From Zonotrichia leucophrys gambelii (taxonomy: Eukaryota > Chordata > Aves > Passeriformes > Passerellidae): DNA of 64,000 bases. Location of the stretch: NCBI RefSeq assembly GCF_028769735.1, contig NC_088194.1:1930319-1994318 (forward strand), in the 5' to 3' direction. Of the stretch, positions 32,759 through 43,884 are shown piece after piece. A program made the translations under genes and the position numbers. Under the pieces are notes generated by a model, which did no database searches, was not told the DNA's origin, and worked only from the letters and a program-made list of their open reading frames with translations. Position 1 is the stretch's first letter; every line of letters begins with the position of its first letter.

Positions 32759-35700
32759 TCAGTGGGGTCTGCTCAGGTTCCAGGCACGGAGCCGCTCCTG
32801 GAGCAGCTGCAGCTCCTCGGTCAGCCCGGCCAGGGATGGGGCCAAGCGGCCATGCTGCAGGGAGAGCACATCCAGCACGGGGTGGGGACACGGGGACCAG
32901 AACGTGGGTGGAGGGTTCATCATGGGACAGGGACACAGGGGTGGGAACACGGGGCTGAATGTCCAGTGCAGGACAGGGTAGGATGGATGGACATGGGGTC
33001 TGTCTGTCCATCCGTCCATCCATGGATAGACATGGGGTCCGTCCATCCATCCATCCATCCATCCATCCATCCATCCATCATCCATCATCCATCCATCCAT
33101 CCATCCATCATCCATCCATCCATCCATCCATCCATCCATCCATCATCCATCCATCATCCATCCATCCATCCATCATCCATCATCCATCCACCCATCCATC
33201 CATCCATCCATCCATCATCCATCCATCCATCCATATCCATCCATCCATCCATCATCCATCCCATCCATCCATTCCATCCATCCATCCATCCATCATCCAT
33301 CATCCATCCATCCATCCATCCATCCATCCATCCATCCATCCATCCATCCATCCATCCATCATCCATCCATCCCCTGATGGACACAAATCCATCCTCAGCC
33401 CCAACCCAAACATCAGGACAGGGCTGACACCCCCCAAACCCGGACCCCCCAACCCAGGCCCCCCACCCCATCCGCCCCGTGCCTCAGTTTCCCCGTACCT
33501 GTTCCTGGGGCAGCCCCCTGAGGTAGCAGCGGTGCCAGAGCCGCACGCAGGGCCCGGCGGTGCAGGGCAGCAGCAGCCCCGGGGGGGGCTGGCACGATGT
33601 CCCCAAGAGCCCCCCCAGTGTCCCCTGGCTGCCCGAGGGGGACCCCCAGAGTGGGGGGCGCTGGGGGGGGCGGCTCCACCAGGGCAGGGAGTGTGGGCAC
33701 AGGGAGCCCTTGGCCAGAGCCAGCACCAGCCTGGGCTCCCCCCACGGGCAGGGCTCTGCGGGCTGGGGAAGGAGAAAACTGGGATTAGGAAAAGTTAGGG
33801 GGCAACAAAATGGGGAAAAATCCCAGTCTGGGATTTTCCTTTGAAGGCAAAACAAGAAAAATAGTAAAACCAGAAAAATGGCACAAAGGGGTAAAATCAT
33901 TATTTAGATTCCCTTGGAGAGGAAAACAAGGGAGGAAAAATAGGATGGAAAAATTAAGGGGCAAACAAAAAGGGGGGAAATCCAGTTTTGGGATTTTCCC
34001 TCAAAGGGAAAACAGGGAGAGAAAAATGGTGTGGAAAAATAGGAAAAAATAGCGGGAAACAAAAAGGAGAAAAATCCCATTTTGGGATTTTCCTTTGAGG
34101 GGAAAACAGGGAGGGGAAAAATGGGGTGGAAAAATTAGGGGTAAACAAAATGGGGGGAAAAATCCCATTTGGGGATTTTCCCTCAAAGGGAGAACAGGGG
34201 AGGAAAAATGCTGAAAAAATAGGAATAAAAGGGGCTGAAAGCAAGAGGAAATGGGGGAAATCCCAGGGATTGAGGGAAGAAGGGAGGGTGCAGCCCCACT
34301 CACCGTGCTGGGGGTCGGGGGCCCAGCAGGGCCTGGGGGTCCCGCGGGGTTCCGGAACTGCTCCCGCTGCTGGCGGCTGTAGCGGCGGCCCCAGGCCCAC
34401 ACCGGGGGGAAGCTGCAGGGGTTGGGGTGTCCCCTGTGCCCCCCGGGCTCCTGCCAGCCCCCCATGGGCCGGTAGGTCTGGCTGGGGAGCCGGGGCTGTG
34501 AGGGGAGAGTTGGGAAATCAGTGCCGTGTTTGGGATGGGGAAACTGAGGCACGGAGGGGGGAAAGAAGGGGTGAAATGGGAGATTTGGGGTGCCCATGCC
34601 CAGTTTGGAATGGGGATGGAGAAACTGAAATTGAGGGAGAAGAAGGGGTGAAATGGGAGGGTTTGGGGGTGCCCAGTTTGGAATGGGGATGGAGAAGCTG
34701 AGATTGAGGGGAAAAAGGGGTGAAATGGGAGATCTGGGGTGCCCATGCCCAGTTTGGAATGGGGGTGGAGAAACTGAGTGTGAGGAGGAGAAGGGGTGAA
34801 ATGGGAACTGAGAGTGAGGAGAAGGGGTGAAATGGGAGGGATTGGAGGTGCCCAGTTTGGAATGGGGATGAAGAAACTGAAATTGAGGAGAAGGAGGGGT
34901 GAAATGAGAACTGAGAGTGAGGAGAAGAAGGGGTGAAATGGAGGGTTTGGGGTGCCCGTGCCCAGTTTGGAATGGGGATGGAGAAACTGAAATTGAGGGG
35001 GAAAAGTGTGAAATGGGAGGGTTTGGGGGTGCCCAGTTCAGAATGGGGATGGAGAAGCTGAAATTGAGGGGGAAAGGGGTGAAATGGGAGATTTAGGGGT
35101 GCCTGTGCCCAGTTTGGAATGGGGGTGGAGAAACTGAAAGTGAGGGAGAAGGGGTGAATGGAGGGTTTGGGGCCCAGTTGGAATGGGTGAGAAACTGAAA
35201 GTGAGGAGAAGAAGGGGTGAAATGGGAGGGTTTGGGGGTGCCCAGTTTGGAATGGGGATGGAGAAACTGAAAGTGAGGGAAAAAGGCGTGAAATGGGAGA
35301 TCTTGGGGTGCCCGTGCCCAGTTTGGAATGGAGATGGAGAAACTGAAAGTGAGGAGAAGAAGGGGTGAAATGAGAACTGAGAGTGAGGAGAAGAAGGGGT
35401 GAAATGGGAGGGATTGGAGGTGCCCAGTTTGGAATGGGGATGGAGAAGCTGAGATTGAGGGGAAAAAGGGGTGAAATGGGAGATTTAGGGGTGCCTGTTC
35501 CCAGTTTGGAATGGGGATGGAGAAACTGAATGTGAGGAGAAGGGTGAAGGGAGGTTGGGGTGCTGTTCCCGTTGGAATGGGATGAAGGAACTGAAATTGA
35601 GGGGAAAAGGTGAAATGGGAGGGTTTGGGGGTGCCCAGTTTGGAATGGGGATGGAGAAACTGAAATTGAGGGAAAAAGGGGTGAAATGGGAGATCTGGGG

Positions 35701-38700
35701 TGCCCATGCCCAGTTTGGAATGGGGGTGGAGAAACTGAAAGTGAGGAGGAGAAGGGGTGAAATGGGAGGGTTTGGGGGTGCCCAGTTTGGAATGGGGATG
35801 GAGAAGCTGAAATTGAGGGGGAAAAGGGGTGAAATGGGAGATTTAGGGGTGCCTGTTTCCCAGTTGGAATGGGGATGGATAAACTGAGTGTGAGGAGAAG
35901 AAGGGGTGAAATGGGAGGGATTGGGGGTGCCCAGTTCAGAATGGGGATGGAGAAGCTGAAATTGAGGGGGGAAAGGGGTGAAATGGGAGATGTGGGGGTG
36001 CAGCCCCGCTGCCCTGCCCTCACCAGGCTGCTGCGGCCCCGCTGGCGCTGGCAGCTGAAGCGGAAGGTGCTGCAGTCGGGGCTGAAGCTGCTGTCGTGCA
36101 GCGCCAGCAGAAACGCCTCGGTGAAGCCAAAATGCGCAGGGAATTGCCACAGCAGCTGCCACGTGCAGTCCAGGAAGAGCAGGAACACGGGGGCCTGGGG
36201 GAAATGGGGATGGGGTGGGGTCACCTCCTCCTGGGTCAGGGATGGGACAGGAGTGGGGGTCTCACCTGCCAGTGTTTGGGTTAGAGATGGGACAGGAGTG
36301 GGGGTCTCACCTGCCAGTGTTTGGGTTAGGGATGGGACAGGAGTGGGGGTCTCACCTCATCCCAGGGTTAGGGATGGGACAGGAGTGGGGGTCTCACCTC
36401 CTCCTGGGGTTAGGAATGGGGATGGGGGTCTCACCTCCTCGCGGGGGCTGTGGGACAGGAGTGGGGGTCTCACCTCCTGCCAGGGTTAGGGATGGGGGTC
36501 TCACCTCCTGCCAGGGCCAGGATTAGGGGCTGTGGGATAGGAGTGGGGGTCTCACCTCCTGCCAAGGGTAAGGGGATCCATGGGACAGGAGTGGGGGTCT
36601 CACCTGCCAGTGTTTGGGTTAGAGATGGGACAGGAGTGGGGGTCTCACCTCCTGCCAGGGTTAGGGATGGGGGATGGGGGTCTCACCTCCTCCCAGGGTT
36701 AGGGAAGGTACAGGAGTGGGGGTCTCACCTCCTGCCAGGGTTAGGGATGGGGATGGGGGTCTCACCTCCTCCCAGGGCCAGGATTAGGGGCTGTGGGATA
36801 GGAGTGGGGGTCTCACCTCCTCGCGGGGGCTGTGGGATAGGAGTGAGGGTCTCACCTCCTCGCGGGGGCTGTCCTGGCACAGCAGCCCCAGCCTCCGTGG
36901 GAAGGGGTGCCCGGCTGCCACCCACTCCCTCTGCACCAGGCTCTGGAAGCCGGGCAGGGAGCGGGCGTGGGGGTCCCCCAGGAGCTGCACCAGGGAGGCC
37001 AGCAGGCAGTTCAGGTCCCGGTCTGAGGGTTCTGGGGGGACAGAGTGGTGAGGGGGGGTCCCCTTTGCAGCCCCCTCCCATCCTTTTCCAGCCCCCACCT
37101 TGCAGGATCACAGAGCAGCGCTTCCCTGCCAGCAGCGACGCCACCTCTGCTGCTTTTCTCAGGCACGAGCTGGGGGGTAAAACCAGGGGTTCAGGGCACC
37201 CCAAAATGTCACAGTCACACATCTGGGTGGCTCATGCACCCACCACAATGCCCCCAGCACCCCACGGTGCCAGGTGGGCTGGGGGGGGACATTCCACCGT
37301 GGGATTTAGGGTGAGTTTTCCCTAAAATACCTCCCTGCACCCCAAGTCCCCCTTGTCCCCTGCTCACCGCACATGATCCAGCCACCGTGTCCCCTCCAGG
37401 GCCGAGAGCCACTTCTCCTCTGCCACTGCACCTGCATCCCACGGGATGGGGGTTCAGAGGGGGGGAATCCCAGCCCCCCCAGTGGGTCTGGGGGTCCCCA
37501 GTGCCCCCCTGGTGTCACTCACCTGGCAGGCAGAGCGCCCTCAGCCTCAGGTGGGCCAGCTGGATGTCAGCCAGCGTGGGCAGCTCGGCCGTGTCAGCCA
37601 ACACACAGGGCCCACGGCCCCCCAGCAGCAGCTCCTCCAGGCACCTGGGGGGCACAGGGAGCCCTGGGTGGTGCCAGCTCGGGGGCACAGGGAGGTGCCA
37701 GGCCAGGGGCACAGGGAGCCCCAGGTGAGGCCAGCCCAGGGCACAGGGAGGTGCCAGCCCAGGGGCACAGGGAGGTGCCAGGCCGGGGGCACAGGGAGCC
37801 CCAGGTGGGGGGACACAGGGAGCTCCAGGTGGTGCCAGCCCAGGGCACAGGGAGCCCCAGGTGAGGCCAGCCCGGGGCACAGGGAGGTGCCAGCCCGGGG
37901 GCACAGGGAGGTGCCAGCCCGGGACCCCCAGGTGGTGCCAGGCTGAGGGCACAGGGAGCCCCAGGTGAGGCCAGCCCAGGGCACAGGGAGCCCAGGTGTG
38001 CCCAGGCTGGGGCACAGGGAGCTCCAGGGGGGACACAGGGAGCCCCAAGTGGTGCCAGCCCAGGGCACAGGGAGGTGCCAGCCTGGGGCCCCAGGTGGTG
38101 CCAGTCTGGGGGCACAGGGAGCTCCAGGTTGTGCCAGCCCCAGGGCACAGGGAGGTGCCAGCCCGGGAGCCCCAGGTGTGCCCAGGCCGGGGGCACAGGG
38201 AGCTCCAGGTTGTGCCAGCCCCAGGGCACAGGGAGCCCCAGGCAATGCCAGCCCTGGGCACACCCTCAGCCCCCACCCCAGCCCCCTGGCACCCACCTCA
38301 CGTCCTCGCTGCCCGGCTCTGAGGCCGGGTGGAAGCTGGCAGCTCTCAGCAGGTGCCCCCCGCCCGGGTGGTGCCAGCACAGGCGCTGCAAGAGAAACGG
38401 GGTGACACCCCCAGCTCCCGCAGTGCCCCCCACCCTGCCCGGCCCTGCCCAGGCACTCACAGGCACCCGGCGCTCCTGGAAGTGGCCAAAGGTTCGCTTG
38501 AGGTCGTGGTCCAGAAGCCCGCTGGGCACCCAGAGGTACTGCGGGAGGCTGTGGGAAGGCGGGACACGGGCTGGGGTCCCCCCAAATCTCCGGCGCCGTT
38601 TGGGGGGCTCAGGCAGCGCTGGGGGCCGTACCTCGGGGCCATGTCGAAGCGCTCATTGACGGCGCTCACCCTCCAGCCCGCAGCGCCGAGACGCTGCAGC

Positions 38701-40094
38701 TCCTCCTCCCAGTCCCGCAGGCTCTCGAAGAGCAGCGTGGTGGAGGAGCCTTCATCCTCATCCTCATCCTCCTCCTCCTCTGGGACGGCTTCCCCAGGGC
38801 TGGCCCAGCCATCGGCAGCATCCCCCAGCCTCGCGGCCGCCTCCCGCGCCTGTGCGATGGCGTTGGCCACCTGCGAGGGCAGCCGGGGTGGGCTGTGAGG
38901 GGGGAGCCCCCCGGGGTACCCCAGAACCGCGGGGTACCCCAGAGTGGGGGTCCAACCCCTCTGCCCCTCCCGGGCGTACCCGGAACGCCTGCGGGGCCAA
39001 ACCGTTCTCGGGGAAGGAGAAGCGGAGCAGGCGGAAATCCCGGCAGAACACAGCGAGCTCCTCGGGGATGAACTTGAGGGTGGAGGCGGCCGTGAGCACC
39101 TTGGGCTTGGAGAAGCTGCTGGCTGCGGTCGGGGGATGAGGCGGTCAGGGCTGAACCCCGAGAGCCGCCCGGCTCATCCCGCGTGTGTCCCCAGTGTCCC
39201 CAGTGTCCCCAGTACCTGCCACCAGTTTGTGGATGCAGGGCAGCGCCACCTCGTCCTCAGGGCGCAGGAGGCCACGGGAGCCGGGAGCCTGCGGGAGAGT
39301 GGGGAGGGCTGGGAACTGCCCGGAGCGTCCCCCAGGCCCGGGAGGGGAGCCGGGGATGGATCGGGGGTGGGACATCTGCACCGATGTCCCTTGTCCCCGC
39401 TATGTCCTGCAGTGAGGAGCTCCCAGGGTGAAGGATCTGCAGTCAAGGAGCCGGGGTGGGCTGGGATGGAGCTGGGATGGGAGGCAGGGGTGCGGTGGGG
39501 TGGGGTCGGAGTGGGATCGGGATGTGCCGGGATAGGGTCGGGATGTGCCGGGATGGGGTCGGGATGCGCCGGGATGGGGTCGGGATGTGCCGGGATGGGG
39601 TCGGGATGCGCCGGGGTGGGGTCGGGATGGGATCGGGATGTGCCGGGATGGGGTCGGGATGTGCCGGGATGGGATCGGGATGTGCCGGGATGGGGTCGGG
39701 ATGTGCCGGGATGGGATCGGGATGTGCCGGGATGGGGTCGGGATGTGCCGGGATGGGGTCGCGCCGGGGCAGGGATCCCCCAGGGCAGGCGGCGCGGGGC
39801 CCCGCGGTCCCGTTCCCGGTGTTCCCGGTGTTCCCGGTGTTCCCGTCGCACCTGGCCGGGCACGAAGGCGAGGCGCCGGTTGGTGCAGAGCAGCGTCCCC
39901 GGGACGGAGCCGCCGCCGTTCCCGCGGCGCCGCCGGGCGCCCGCCGCCTCCTCGAGCACCCGCTCCCCTGCGGGGACCGACACTGGGTGCGGGGCTCCGA
40001 GCGCCCCGAGCCCCCCAGAACCCCCGGCCCCGGTCCCGGCCCTACCTGGGAGCGCGGGGAAGGGCGGGCGGCGGCCGCCCGGGGCCCCGCTCAT
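32759..40094 (-). CDS. MTMR11: Myotubularin-related protein 11 (inactive phosphatase)
   Basis: Fifteen exons on the minus strand: 40094-40046, 39967-39852, 39288-39216, 39122-38980, 38870-38632, 38548-38461, 38385-38297, 37644-37523, 37431-37368, 37169-37099, 37031-36856, 36194-36024, 34495-34304, 33762-33499, 32854-32759. They sum to 650 codons in one frame (human 709). Exon 9 has two usable acceptors six bases apart. Order: a PH-GRAM-like part ([11 protein letters not shown]), then a myotubularin phosphatase fold ([79 protein letters not shown]), then a short coiled segment [12 protein letters not shown]. Active members have HCSDGWDRT at the catalytic loop; here residues 348-358 read VILQEPSDRDL, without the Cys or x5-Arg spacing, so it cannot dephosphorylate phosphoinositides. 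MTMR10/11/12 are regulators rather than enzymes (family knowledge). N-terminus is shorter than in mammals. Confidence 0.95.
33030..33375. repeat. Microsatellite (CCAT)n in MTMR11 intron 14
   Basis: About 80 tetramers of CCAT/ATCC with periodic one-base slips (CATCAT). In the transcript it is (GGAU)n. Confidence 0.97.
33790..34250. repeat. Tandem repeat, about 110-base unit, in MTMR11 intron 13
   Basis: Four units with GGGATTTTCCCTCAAAGGG, AAAACAGGGAGGGGAAAAAT and AAATTAGGGGTAAACAAAAT blocks. Confidence 0.9.
34505..36010. repeat. Tandem array filling MTMR11 intron 12, units about 76 bases
   Basis: About twenty units of AAGGGGTGAAATGGGAGGGT, TTGGGGGTGCCCAGTTTGG, AATGGGGATGGAGAAACTGA and AATTGAGGGGGA. 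It runs from the exon 13 acceptor to the exon 12 donor with hardly any other sequence. Confidence 0.95.
36210..36855. repeat. Minisatellite carrying MTMR11 exon 11 donor copies
   Basis: About fifteen units of roughly 40-45 bases: GTCTCACCTCCTGCCAGG, GTTAGGGATGGGACAGG, AGTGGGG. On the gene strand every unit has the donor GAG|GTGAGAC. Units near 36430 and 36811 read CCCCGCGAGGAG|GTGAGAC, a copy of the last coding bases of exon 11 (real junction 36856/36855). The array touches the real donor. Confidence 0.97.
37648..38275. repeat. Minisatellite in MTMR11 intron 7 (GGGGCACAGGGAGCCCCAGG)
   Basis: About 25 units of GCACAGGGAGCCCCAGGTG, GCACAGGGAGGTGCCAGCC and GGTGCCAGCCCAGG in mixed order. On the gene strand the units contain CTCCCTGTGCCCC, which is also the polypyrimidine tract of the exon 8 acceptor at 37645. 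Confidence 0.93.
39190..39214. repeat. Short donor-abutting repeat at MTMR11 exon 3
   Basis: On the gene strand the intron starts GTACTGGGGACACTGGGGAC and goes on with a third copy: the first intron bases are part of an 8-9-base repeat (CTGGGGACA). Confidence 0.8.
39430..39780. repeat. Minisatellite, 22-23-base unit, in MTMR11 intron 2
   Basis: About fourteen units of GGGATGTGCCGGGATGGGGTC with GGGATCGGGAT variants. Confidence 0.95.
39807..39846. repeat. Short donor-abutting repeat at MTMR11 exon 2
   Basis: Four 9-base units CGGTGTTCC (gene strand GGAACACCG) start 6 bases beyond the exon 2 donor at 39851. Confidence 0.85.
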
Positions 40095-40660
40095 GGCGCA
40101 GGGACTTTGGCCGGGCGGGCCCGGAGCGCCGGGGCCGGAGCGGCCCGGGAAAGAGCCCCGAGCGCCCGGCCCGGCTCCGGCATCCCGCCCTGCACTCCGG
40201 CATCCCGCCCTCCCCTGGCATCCCTGCCCCGCCATCCCGCCCCTCGGGGCCCGGCGTTCCGCTCATCCCGGCCCCGCCGATCCCGGCGTTCCGCCCCGGT
40301 GCCGGCGGAGGGAAAGGGGGGCAGCCCGGGAGCTCCGCGGGCGGACGGGGACGGGGGGCGGCCTGAGGCACCCCAAAGTTCAGTGTTGGGTCGGGGGTAC
40401 AGATCCCACGGCCACCCCTCAGGGACGGGCGGGTCTGGGGTCTCCAAAGAGGGGGAACCCCCAAACCCCGGCAGCAGCGGAGCGGGAGGGGCGCGGGGCC
40501 CCTCCCGGGCACACGGCGGCGGCAGAGGCTGCTCGGTGACTCACGGCACAAGCACGGAGCCTTCTCCTCCCCAGCCGAGCCAAGCCGAGCCAAGCCGGCC
40601 CCGTCCCTGCCTCGCCGAGCCCGCAGCGGGCAGCAGGTGGATGGCGGCCCCAGTGCCACC
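40095..40660 (-). promoter_or_regulatory. MTMR11: Putative MTMR11 promoter, CpG-rich
   Basis: Dense CpG upstream of the ATG at 40094, with repeated CGGCATCCCGCCCT near 40180-40210, an AP-1 site TGACTCA at 40537 and a short GCCGAGCCAA repeat at 40573. No TATA. Start site not determinable. Confidence 0.5.
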
Positions 40661-40669
40661 TGTGCCACC

Positions 40670-41440
40670 CCCCGGTGCCACCTGTGCCACCCCCCGGTGC
40701 CACGACACCTCCGGGCACCCCAAACCCGAGGCAGCCAAATAAATCCTGACACAACCCAGGCACACAGAAACTCCAGTTCCAGCTCTCGTTCCTGCTGTTT
40801 CCCCCCAGATTTTTGGGGCAGTCGCAGCTTTGGAGGCTGCAGTTGGTGCACCCCAATTTTCCCCCTGCAGCAGAATCACCTGGCAGAGGTTCCCGGGGCT
40901 GGGAAAAGCTTTTGGCAGATGAGAGGAATTTCCTGGAGGCTTTGAGCCCGGACGGGGTCAGTCGGGGCCATGGCAGGAGGGAAGATCCTGGAGGAAAATC
41001 ATCAGAGGTGGAGCTGGGCACGGAGTGTCCGCCCACAATGCCCGGAGGAAGGAAAAACAGAGCTGGGAGAGAAAATCCCAGGGCCAGAAATCCCTTGGGA
41101 AACTGTGCTGGGGTCCCACCTTCCAACCACCCCCAAAACGTTTTCATTTAAAGCTTCAGCATCCCTGTGGCCCGTGCTGGGATTCATCCCTGATTTTGGA
41201 GCCTCAGGTACCAAAGGGAGCCTTGGGATGCAGGTGGGGAAAAGAGCAGCAAGGACAGACAGAAACAGGGAGGGAGGGGTGTTTGAGGCTGTTCTTTTTT
41301 AAATGAAAGCCAAGAATTAGTAGCAAAACGGAATCACACAATAAATAATATAAATAATAACCCCAAAATCCGCAAAGAATGGGATGGAGAAGGGGATGAG
41401 GAGCAGCCCCAGGAGGGGATTGGGGATGAAGGAGCCTCAG
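40670..41440. other. MTMR11-OTUD7B intergenic stretch
   Basis: No gene or long repeat. Contains two GTGCCACCTGTGCCACCCCC units at about 40655-40700. Open frames here have no recognised homology. Confidence 0.5.
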
Positions 41441-41458
41441 GTGCATCAGCTGAAGGTT

Positions 41459-41464
41459 TTTATT
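41459..41464 (-). terminator. OTUD7B: Candidate OTUD7B poly(A) signal AATAAA
   Basis: Minus-strand AATAAA in GACAATAAAAACC context, 2.4 kb past the stop. A long 3' UTR is usual for this gene. Other weaker hexamers exist upstream. Confidence 0.45.
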
Positions 41465-43884
41465 GTCAATGAGTCTGTGGTGCCACAACGAGGCCACAGG
41501 TACAGCCCAAGTGCAACGCTCTGGCCCTGTTCAGGAGGCCAAATATCACCAATTAATCTGGAATTAATTAAAAAAAAAAAAAAAGGAGTTTTTTTGTGAA
41601 TAAACCACTGCAGAATTAATTCAGGTCACTCGGTGTCGCGTTAGTGAGACCCAAAGCTGCCCCGGCCTCCTCTGCCGAGGGTGAATCTCATTTAATGAAA
41701 TCAAATCAAATCTCATGAACGGGTTTTACACACGCTGAAAGACAAAGTTTTCCTCCACCAGGATCAATTGGAATTCCAACCACACCAGTTAAGTGCACTT
41801 AGTTTGACCTTGGGGTCACACCACAGTCTCCCCATGGAAAAATCCCTCCTGGGGGCAGGTTTGGTGCTTCTCCTGCAGTTTTGGGGTTTTTTCCCTCCAG
41901 CACTGCTGCTTTTCCTGCAGGTTTTTTGCCTTCTCCCCATCCCCACCCAATCCAGCCTCCACTGGGATGGAGCTCCCCAAAAAGGAGAGAAATTCCCCCA
42001 AAACCTGAGTGCTGAAGCATCAGCTCCCCCTGCCCTCCCGTGCCCTGGGGCATCCCTGCTCCAGAGGACATTCCCAACACCAAAACAAAGCTGCTGCTCC
42101 AATTTTGGGGAAAAATAAACATCAGAACGTGGAATTTAAACCAAGAGCCCATAAATAGTGAAGGGTTCGGGTTGGGTTTTAACCATCTCAGCTTCAAATT
42201 TGGGGTGAACCAAATGGGGGCAGAGCTTGTGCTGTTTAACCAGCACTGCACGGCCCTGCCTGGGGTTGAAGTCCATTGGAATTCCTGCATTTTGAGGGAG
42301 AAATGTGGAATTTGTTCCCAGGTAAGAGGAGCCAGCTGGAGTGGGTGTCACACCCTCCCCTTCCCACAGCTTCAGCCACGCTCGGGGATTTTATAAAACC
42401 AGGGAAAACAACTCAACACGGGAATCAAACCATCCCTGGGCTGTCTGAAATTTGGATTTGAAAATCTGCACACAAGGAGCTTTGCTGGGCTGGACTCGAA
42501 ATGTTGGGATCCCACCAGGAAAGGCCCAATTTGGGGGCATTTAGGTGTAGGAAAGGCCTTAACTCTGGGGTTTTGGGTCTAAATGAACACTTTTAGGGCC
42601 AAGTGTAAGGCGTGGGGTGATGCCCGAGCTCACTTCCAGCTCCTCTTCCTCATCCCCTCTCCAGGCAATGGCCATGGGCAGGAAGGCGTTGCATAGTTCG
42701 ATTCCTTCTGGAAAATCAACCCAAAAATAGAAAGGAGGGAATGTTGTAAAGCTCTGGCTGAAGGACACAACTCCTGTTTTATTTCCGTGTGGTAGGAAAT
42801 GCTGCACCTCACTCCGTGCAGGACCAGGTTTGGGAGCTGCAGTCACCAAAACAACCCCAAGGAATTCTGTGCAAACATCGCAGTGCTAAAGTGAATCCCA
42901 CCCTGGGAGCCAGGGGGCCGGGATGGGGTCAGGAACAACACGTGGGAGGAGGATTTTACCTTCTTGTTCTGCTTTTTTTAGCCCTGTTATCAAAAAATAT
43001 GGATTAATTCCGCAGCCTAAAGGTCAGTTGGTGGCTCAGCACAACGGAGCCGAGTTAATCAGGATCAGAGGTAGTACAGAGTAGCTGTGCTCAAGTAGGA
43101 GTTACACGGGGCTGGGGGGGCTCTGGGACCCCTTTCCAGTGGCTTTTCCTGGGGGATTTGCCCCAGGCTCACTGGGAATTCCTGGCAGGATCTCCTGTGG
43201 GCTGGGGGTTCTGCACAGGAAGAGAAACCTCCAATCCCTCGAGCTCTGGGAGTCCCCCCTGCCTCAGGAAGAGTTTAAAAAGAACATTTTAAAACCAGAG
43301 TTCAGCTCATGGGGAGGAGAGGAGGGGACAGAGCCCTGAGCCTGTCCTGGTGCTCACAATCACCCAGGACTGGGTGGGGGGCGTCCAAGCCACCTCACCT
43401 CATCAAAGTCCAACTCCAACACGGTGTCGCTCAGTACCAGCAAGAAGAAATACAGAATAAAACCAGTGTTAAAAAACTCCATTAAAAGGTTTTGTGACTC
43501 TCAAAATGGGGCATTTCTGCTCCGTCCCAGGCGGTCAGGAAGTGGGAAGGACCTGGTGGGAGCTGCTCCCCCTGCCCACTCCCAAAGCTTTGGTCTGGTT
43601 TATTGAGTTTCTGAGGAAATTCTCCCCCCTCACCCTGTGCTCCGAGCCGAGCAGCCCCCCTGGGAATCCTTCTCCTCCCCTGCAGGGGCTCCAGGAACTC
43701 GGGGGCTGCTTTCCCTGCTCTCTCCCTCCTGCACCCATCAACGCCACCAGCCCGTCCCAGCTGGCCCAACGCTGCTCCCACCTCTGCAGAGCGCGAGAGG
43801 AGCGTGGCTGGGTGTGAGAAACCAAACTGCATCTCTGTTATTGCATCCCCCACGTGCCAGGGGTCCGACGTGCACAGGGGGAGC
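41465..43884 (-). other. OTUD7B: OTUD7B 3' untranslated region
   Basis: Repeat-free 2.4 kb between the stop codon and the candidate poly(A) signal. The lack of minisatellites contrasts with all neighbouring introns and fits exonic sequence. No coding signal. Confidence 0.5.

Noticed and set aside
34518..36224. 568-codon minus-strand frame
   Set aside because: Contains real MTMR11 exon 12 at its start but then runs on through the intron 12 repeat; a spliced gene explains it better.
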